Shown piece by piece: positions 57,496 to 64,000 of a stretch of 64,000 nt of DNA. Origin of the DNA: Leishmania martiniquensis (Eukaryota; Euglenozoa; Kinetoplastea; Trypanosomatida; Trypanosomatidae); contig NC_090145.1 in NCBI RefSeq assembly GCF_017916325.1, positions 212,501-276,500 on the forward strand, in the 5' to 3' direction. Each line of letters starts with the position of its first letter. Positions within the stretch are counted from its first letter, which is position 1. The notes beneath the pieces were generated by a model. The model was not told the origin of the DNA, did not search any database, and was given only the letters and a program-made list of their open reading frames with translations. A program made the translations under genes and the position numbers.

Positions 57496-60400
57496 GAAAC
57501 GTCGACGAGGGACTCGGCATGCCTGAGGCGTGTGGGGGCGTGGAGCGCACACGAGCAGGCGTCCCTCCAGCCTGAGCGGCTACTCGGTGTGGGGGTGTGG
57601 AAGTGAGGGCATCCGGCAGCAAGGGCGGCGGATGCCGGTGTGAGCCGTCTCGCCCCCCCTCTCTGCTGCTGCCCCCCCCCAACCACCCTCGCTTGCGGTG
57701 CACCGTGCAGGGCTTTTGCCGCGGCCCGCCTTGCGCGACAGCGCAGTGAGGCGCGCTGTCGGCCGCGGCACGGTGTTGCTGTTGTGGCTGAAGCCGTGTG
57801 AGGGCGTGTGGGCGCGACAGACAGTATCCTCGGTGCTCCCCGCAGGCGTCTTGGTGTCGCGCCGCTGCCGGCCCAGGATGGTGATGTGCGGGCTCGTGAC
57901 GCGACGGAGAGGTGCTGGCCGGATGGCGTGCTGCCGCCGAGGGGATTCAAGCCAACAAGGAAACGGGGAAAAGCGCGTCCCGGTGGAGGCCGTCTTCCCG
58001 CGTTGCCGGTGCGCGTGGGAGGGCGGCCCTTCTCTCTCTCTCCCCCTCTTCCTCCTCTCTTCTTCGTGCGTGTGCGCGGGCGTGTGAATCTTTTTTGTCG
58101 CTTCGTTGGCGGTGGCGCTCTCCTCGGCCCCCCTCCGTCTGTGCGTCTGTGTCGGCCTCGACGGCTGCCGCATCGCTGTCGGGCGGGGGAGTGCGATCGT
58201 CTCTCTTTTCCTCTGTTTTTGTGTGTTATTTGTGTGTGTGTGTGTACTCTTCGCCTTCGCGTTGTGTGCGTTCTGCTCGTTTGTGTTTTCTCCGCCCTCT
58301 TCGATCCTCTCGTGCCAGCGACTGTGTGTCTGCGTGTGTGTCTCTGTGTGTCTGTGCGGGCGGCGGGTGCCCACACGCACGCACACCACACGCATGCGTA
58401 AGGTTGACCAACAAGCTCAGATCTCTTCGCTTCTCTCTCTTTGTGCCTGTACACGACGTGCCACGCCGCCGCCGCGATAGCCGCCGCGCGGACTGGCCAA
58501 GGGCGGTGGGCACGCGGCATGCGCAGCTCCCGAGTCACCCCCTCCTCCACTCCCCATCGCACCCCTTCTCTCTCTGAAACGTCGACGAGGGGCTCGGCAT
58601 GCCTGAGGCGTGTGGGGGCGTGGAGCACACACGAACAGGCGTCCCTCCAGCCTGAGCGGCTACTCGGTGTGGGGGTGTGGAAGTGGGGGCATCCGGCAGC
58701 AAGGGCGGCGGATGTGCCGGTGTGAGCCGTCTCGCCCCCCCTCTCTGCTGCTGCCCCCCCCCAACCACCCTCGCTTGCGGTGCACCGTGCAGGGCTTTTG
58801 CCGCGGCCCGCCTTGCGCGACAGCGCAGTGAGGCGCGCTGTCGGCCGCGGCACGGTGTTGCTGTTGTGGCTGAAGCCGTGTGAGGGCGTGTGGGCGCGAC
58901 AGACAGTATCCTCGGTGCTCCCCGCAGGCGTCTTGGTGTCGCGCCGCTGCCGGCCCAGGATGGTGATGTGCGGGCTCGTGACGCGACGGAGAGGTGCTGG
59001 CCGGATGGCGTGCTGCCGCCGAGGGGATTCAAGCCAACAAGGAAACGGGGAAAAGCGCGTCCCGGTGGAGGCCGTCTTCCCGCGTTGCCGGTGCGCGTGG
59101 GAGGGCGGCCCTTCTCTCTCTCTCCCCCTCTTCCTCCTCTCTTCTTCGTGCGTGTGCGCGGGCGTGTGAATCTTTTTTGTCGCTTCGTTGGCGGTGGCGC
59201 TCTCCTCGGCCCCCCTCCGTCTGTGCGTCTGTGTCGGCCTCGACGGCTGCCGCATCGCTGTCGGGCGGGGGAGTGCGATCGTCTCTCTTTTCCTCTGTTT
59301 TTGTGTGTTATTTGTGTGTGTGTGTGTACTCTTCGCCTTCGCGTTGTGTGCGTTCTGCTCGTTTGTGTTTTCTCCGCCCTCTTCGATCCTCTCGTGCCAG
59401 CGACTGTGTGTCTGCGTGTGTGTCTCTGTGTGTCTGTGCGGGCGGCGGGTGCCCACACGCACGCACACCACACGCATGCGTAAAGGTTGACCAACAAGCT
59501 CAGATCTCTTCGCTTCTCTCTCTTTGTGCCTGTACACGACGTGCCACGCCGCCGCCGCGATAGCCGCCGCGCGGACTGGCCAAGGGCGGTGGGCACGCGG
59601 CATGCGCAGCTCCCCGAGTCACCCCCCTCCTCCACTCCCCATCGCACCCCTTCTCTCTCTGAAACGTCGACGAGGGGCTCGGCATGCCTGAGGCGTGTGG
59701 GGGCGTGGAGCACACACGAACAGGCGTCCCTCCAGCCTGAGCGGCTACTCGGTGTGGGGGTGTGGAAGTGGGGGCATCCGGCAGCAAGGGCGGCGGATGT
59801 GCCGGTGTGAGCCGTCTCGCCCCCCCCTCTCTGCTGCTGCCCCTCCCAACCACCCTCGCTTGCGGTGCACCGTGCAGGGCTTTTGCCGCGGCCCGCCTTG
59901 CGCGACAGCGCAGTGAGGCGCGCTGTCGGCCGCGGCACGGTGTTGCTGTTGTGGCTGAAGCCGTGTGAGGGCGTGTGGGCGCGACAAACAGTATCCTCGG
60001 TGCTCCCCGCAGGCGTCTTGGTGTCGCGCCGCTGCCGGCCCAGGATGGTGATGTGCGGGCTCGTGACGCGACGGAGAGGTGCTGGCCGGGTGGCGTGCTG
60101 CCGCCGAGGGGGTTCAAGCCAACAAGGAAACGGGGAAAAGCGCGTCCCGGTGGAGGCCGTCTTCCCGCGTTGCCGGTGCGCGTGGGAGGGCGTGTGAATC
60201 TTTTTTGTCGCTTCGTTGGCGGTGGCGCTCTCCTCGGCCCCCCTCCGTCTGTGCGTCTGTGTCGGCCTCGACGGCTGCCGCATCGCTGTCGGGCGGGGGA
60301 GTGCGATCGTCTCTCTTTTCCTCTGTTTTTGTGTGTCATTTGTGTGTGTGTGTGTACTCTTCGCCTTCGCGTTGTGTGCGTTCTGCTCGTTTGTGTTTTC

Positions 60401-60685
60401 TCCGCCCTCTTCGATCCTCTCGTGCCAGCGACTGTGTGTCTGCGTGTGTGTCTCTGTGTGTCTGTGCGGGCGGCGGGTGCCCACACGCACGCACACCACA
60501 CGCATGCGTAAAGGTTGACCAACAAGCTCAGATCTCTTCGCTTCTCTCTCTTTGTGCCTGTACACGACGTGCCACGCCGCCGCCGCGATAGCCGCCGCGC
60601 GGACTGGCCAAGGACGGTGGGCACGCGGCATGCGCAGCTCCCGAGTCACCCATCCTCCACTCCCCATCGCACCCCTTCTCTCTCT
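57496..60685. repeat. Higher-order repeat unit 1 (three monomers)
   Basis: Monomers of types a (GACTCGG, GCGCACACGAGC), b (GGGCTCGG, GCACACACGAAC, GATGTGCCGG) and b-short (as b with ACAAACAG and a 57-bp deletion at about 60190). Period to the next unit 3190 bp. Confidence 0.7.
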
Positions 60686-63600
60686 GAAACGTCGACGAGG
60701 GACTCGGCATGCCTGAGGCGTGTGGGGGCGTGGAGCGCACACGAGCAGGCGTCCCTCCAGCCTGAGCGGCTACTCGGTGTGGGGGTGTGGAAGTGAGGGC
60801 ATCCGGCAGCAAGGGCGGCGGATGCCGGTGTGAGCCGTCTCGCCCCCTCTCTGCTGCTGCCCCCCAACCACCCTCGCTTGCGGTGCACCGTGCAGGGCTT
60901 TTGCCGCGGCCCGCCTTGCGCGACAGCGCAGTGAGGCGCGCTGTCGGCCGCGGCACGGTGTTGCTGTTGTGGCTGAAGCCGTGTGAGGGCGTGTGGGCGC
61001 GACAGACAGTATCCTCGGTGCTCCCCGCAGGCGTCTTGGTGTCGCGCCGCTGCCGGCCCAGGATGGTGATGTGCGGGCTCGTGACGCGACGGAGAGGTGC
61101 TGGCCGGATGGCGTGCTGCCGCCGAGGGGATTCAAGCCAACAAGGAAACGGGGAAAAGCGCGTCCCGGTGGAGGCCGTCTTCCCGCGTTGCCGGTGCGCG
61201 TGGGAGGGCGGCCCTTCTCTCTCTCTCCCCTCTTCCTCCTCTCTTCTTCGTGCGTGTGCGCGGGCGTGTGAATCTTTTTGTCGCTTCGTTGGCGGTGGCG
61301 CTCTCCTCGGCCCCCCTCCGTCTGTGCGTCTGTGTCGGCCTCGACGGCTGCCGCATCGCTGTCGGGCGGGGGAGTGCGATCGTCTCTCTTTTCCTCTGTT
61401 TTTGTGTGTTATTTGTGTGTGTGTGTGTACTCTTCGCCTTCGCGTTGTGTGCGTTCTGCTCGTTTGTGTTTTCTCCGCCCTCTTCGATCCTCTCGTGCCA
61501 GCGACTGTGTGTCTGCGTGTGTGTCTCTGTGTGTCTGTGCGGGCGGCGGGTGCCCACACGCACGCACACCACACGCATGCGTAAAGGTTGACCAACAAGC
61601 TCAGATCTCTTCGCTTCTCTCTCTTTGTGCCTGTACACGACGTGCCACGCCGCCGCCGCGATAGCCGCCGCGCGGACTGGCCAAGGGCGGTGGGCACGCG
61701 GCATGCGCAGCTCCCCGAGTCACCCCCCTCCTCCACTCCCCATCGCACCCCTTCTCTCTCTGAAACGTCGACGAGGGGCTCGGCATGCCTGAGGCGTGTG
61801 GGGGCGTGGAGCACACACGAACAGGCGTCCCTCCAGCCTGAGCGGCTACTCGGTGTGGGGGTGTGGAAGTGGGGGCATCCGGCAGCAAGGGCGGCGGATG
61901 TGCCGGTGTGAGCCGTCTCGCCCCCCCTCTCTGCTGCTGCCCCCCCCCAACCACCCTCGCTTGCGGTGCACCGTGCAGGGCTTTTGCCGCGGCCCGCCTT
62001 GCGCGACAGCGCAGTGAGGCGCGCTGTCGGCCGCGGCACGGTGTTGCTGTTGTGGCTGAAGCCGTGTGAGGGCGTGTGGGCGCGACAGACAGTATCCTCG
62101 GTGCTCCCCGCAGGCGTCTTGGTGTCGCGCCGCTGCCGGCCCAGGATGGTGATGTGCGGGCTCGTGACGCGACGGAGAGGTGCTGGCCGGATGGCGTGCT
62201 GCCGCCGAGGGGATTCAAGCCAACAAGGAAACGGGGAAAAGCGCGTCCCGGTGGAGGCCGTCTTCCCGCGTTGCCGGTGCGCGTGGGAGGGCGGCCCTTC
62301 TCTCTCTCTCCCCTCTTCCTCCTCTCTTCTTCGTGCGTGTGCGCGGGCGTGTGAATCTTTTTGTCGCTTCGTTGGCGGTGGCGCTCTCCTCGGCCCCCTC
62401 CGTCTGTGCGTCTGTGTCGGCCTCGACGGCTGCCGCATCGCTGTCGGGCGGGGGAGTGCGATCGTCTCTCTTTTCCTCTGTTTTTGTGTGTTATTTGTGT
62501 GTGTGTGTGTACTCTTCGCCTTCGCGTTGTGTGCGTTCTGCTCGTTTGTGTTTTCTCCGCCCTCTTCGATCCTCTCGTGCCAGCGACTGTGTGTCTGCGT
62601 GTGTGTCTCTGTGTGTCTGTGCGGGCGGCGGGTGCCCACACGCACGCACACCACACGCATGCGTAAAGGTTGACCAACAAGCTCAGATCTCTTCGCTTCT
62701 CTCTCTTTGTGCCTGTACACGACGTGCCACGCCGCCGCCGCGATAGCCGCCGCGCGGACTGGCCAAGGGCGGTGGGCACGCGGCATGCGCAGCTCCCGAG
62801 TCACCCCCTCCTCCACTCCCCATCGCACCCCTTCTCTCTCTGAAACGTCGACGAGGGGCTCGGCATGCCTGAGGCGTGTGGGGGCGTGGAGCACACACGA
62901 ACAGGCGTCCCTCCAGCCTGAGCGGCTACTCGGTGTGGGGGTGTGGAAGTGGGGGCATCCGGCAGCAAGGGCGGCGGATGTGCCGGTGTGAGCCGTCTCG
63001 CCCCCCCCCTCTCTGCTGCTGCCCCTCCCAACCACCCTCGCTTGCGGTGCACCGTGCAGGGCTTTTGCCGCGGCCCGCCTTGCGCGACAGCGCAGTGAGG
63101 CGCGCTGTCGGCCGCGGCACGGTGTTGCTGTTGTGGCTGAAGCCGTGTGAGGGCGTGTGGGCGCGACAAACAGTATCCTCGGTGCTCCCCGCAGGCGTCT
63201 TGGTGTCGCGCCGCTGCCGGCCCAGGATGGTGATGTGCGGGCTCGTGACGCGACGGAGAGGTGCTGGCCGGGTGGCGTGCTGCCGCCGAGGGGGTTCAAG
63301 CCAACAAGGAAACGGGGAAAAGCGCGTCCCGGTGGAGGCCGTCTTCCCGCGTTGCCGGTGCGCGTGGGAGGGCGTGTGAATCTTTTTTGTCGCTTCGTTG
63401 GCGGTGGCGCTCTCCTCGGCCCCCCTCCGTCTGTGCGTCTGTGTCGGCCTCGACGGCTGCCGCATCGCTGTCGGGCGGGGGAGTGCGATCGTCTCTCTTT
63501 TCCTCTGTTTTTGTGTGTCATTTGTGTGTGTGTGTGTACTCTTCGCCTTCGCGTTGTGTGCGTTCTGCTCGTTTGTGTTTTCTCCGCCCTCTTCGATCCT

Positions 63601-63870
63601 CTCGTGCCAGCGACTGTGTGTCTGCGTGTGTGTCTCTGTGTGTCTGTGCGGGCGGCGGGTGCCCACACGCACGCACACCACACGCATGCGTAAAGGTTGA
63701 CCAACAAGCTCAGATCTCTTCGCTTCTCTCTCTTTGTGCCTGTACACGACGTGCCACGCCGCCGCCGCGATAGCCGCCGCGCGGACTGGCCAAGGGCGGT
63801 GGGCACGCGGCATGCGCAGCTCCCCGAGTCACCCCCCTCCTCCACTCCCCATCGCACCCCTTCTCTCTCT
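60686..63870. repeat. Higher-order repeat unit 2 (three monomers)
   Basis: The same a, b, b-short order, with the identical 57-bp deletion and ACAAACAG in the third monomer (about 63170 and 63372). Its first two monomers share small private differences (shorter T and C tracts near 61277 and 62360). The following monomer (from 63871) is of b type rather than a, so the pattern is not strictly periodic. Confidence 0.7.
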
Positions 63871-64000
63871 GAAACGTCGACGAGGGGCTCGGCATGCCTG
63901 AGGCGTGTGGGGGCGTGGAGCACACACGAACAGGCGTCCCTCCAGCCTGAGCGGCTACTCGGTGTGGGGGTGTGGAAGTGGGGGCATCCGGCAGCAAGGG

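Larger units (their letters stand above)
55864..64000. repeat. Tandem array of ~1.08-kb non-coding monomers, continuing beyond the window
   Basis: Taking GAAACGTCGACGAGG as an anchor, it recurs at 56416, 57496, 58576, 59661, 60686, 61762, 62842 and 63871, spacings of 1080, 1080, 1085, 1025, 1076, 1080 and 1029 bp. The array begins mid-monomer at about 55864 and is still running at the window end. Monomers contain CT-rich tracts, (GT)n, a GTGTCTGCGTGTGTGTCTC block and C runs of variable length. They differ by few substitutions. No plausible + strand gene is present. Long minus-strand frames arise because most monomers are multiples of 3 and lack stops in one frame. The monomer is collinear with the spacer upstream of copy J. 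Confidence 0.92.

Noticed and set aside
60528..63923. A 1131-codon minus-strand open frame through the 1.08-kb repeats, with similar 715-735-codon frames at 55541-60742
   Set aside because: It is the antisense of CT- and GT-rich repeats (His/Thr/Arg-rich peptide). It stays open because most monomers are multiples of 3 with no stop in that frame, is opposite to the transcription direction of all genes, and is broken differently by each indel.
55864..64000. CRISPR-like or satellite array with spacers
   Set aside because: Monomers are about 1 kb, contiguous and nearly identical, with no short repeat/unique spacer alternation.

Overview
The window reads as a chromosome segment of a trypanosomatid, almost certainly Leishmania or a close relative in the Leishmaniinae. 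Every convincing gene is on the + strand, intronless and GC-rich at third codon positions. Genes are separated by long polypyrimidine, (GT)n and (CA)n spacers, as expected for polycistronic transcription resolved by trans-splicing. The centre is a large tandem cluster of leishmanolysin (GP63/MSP, peptidase M8) genes next to a folate/biopterin transporter, an arrangement I associate with Leishmania chromosome 10. I do not name a species.

Layout. 1-15 kb holds single-copy genes: a 5'-truncated folate/biopterin transporter (to 1978), a DhaK-DhaL dihydroxyacetone kinase (3707-5491), a 671-aa unknown protein (6709-8724), two paralogous small membrane proteins with a C-terminal RING (9739-10224 and 11793-12365), and an 83-aa C2H2 protein (14590-14841). 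14.8-18.2 kb has no supportable gene.

18.2-42.7 kb is array 1: six leishmanolysin copies (called A-F here) in units of about 4.5 kb. Their C-termini end in a strongly hydrophobic tail. One copy (D) is broken by a +1 frameshift. Each of the five spacers carries a decayed, internally deleted leishmanolysin relic, and the spacers upstream of B-F share a (GT)n tract followed by a 10-bp-arm hairpin.

43.8-51.5 kb is array 2: three copies (G-I) in 2.9-kb units with a classical GPI-signal tail. G and H are mosaics whose central and C-terminal catalytic region matches array 1; I has a distinct middle and C-terminal segment. J (53379-55142) is a divergent single copy with intact zinc ligands. A stop codon precedes what looks like the decayed remnant of its hydrophobic tail, so it is predicted to be secreted.

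55.86 kb to the window end is a gene-free tandem array of about 1.08-kb monomers. These are collinear with the spacer upstream of J, so they look like amplified leishmanolysin spacer without the gene. A three-monomer higher-order unit of about 3.19 kb is repeated twice.

Taken together, the cluster shows unequal crossing-over, gene conversion and pseudogenisation acting on a surface protease family. Membrane tail, 3' flank and signal/pro-region are swapped as modules, giving predicted differences in anchoring and in stage-specific expression.
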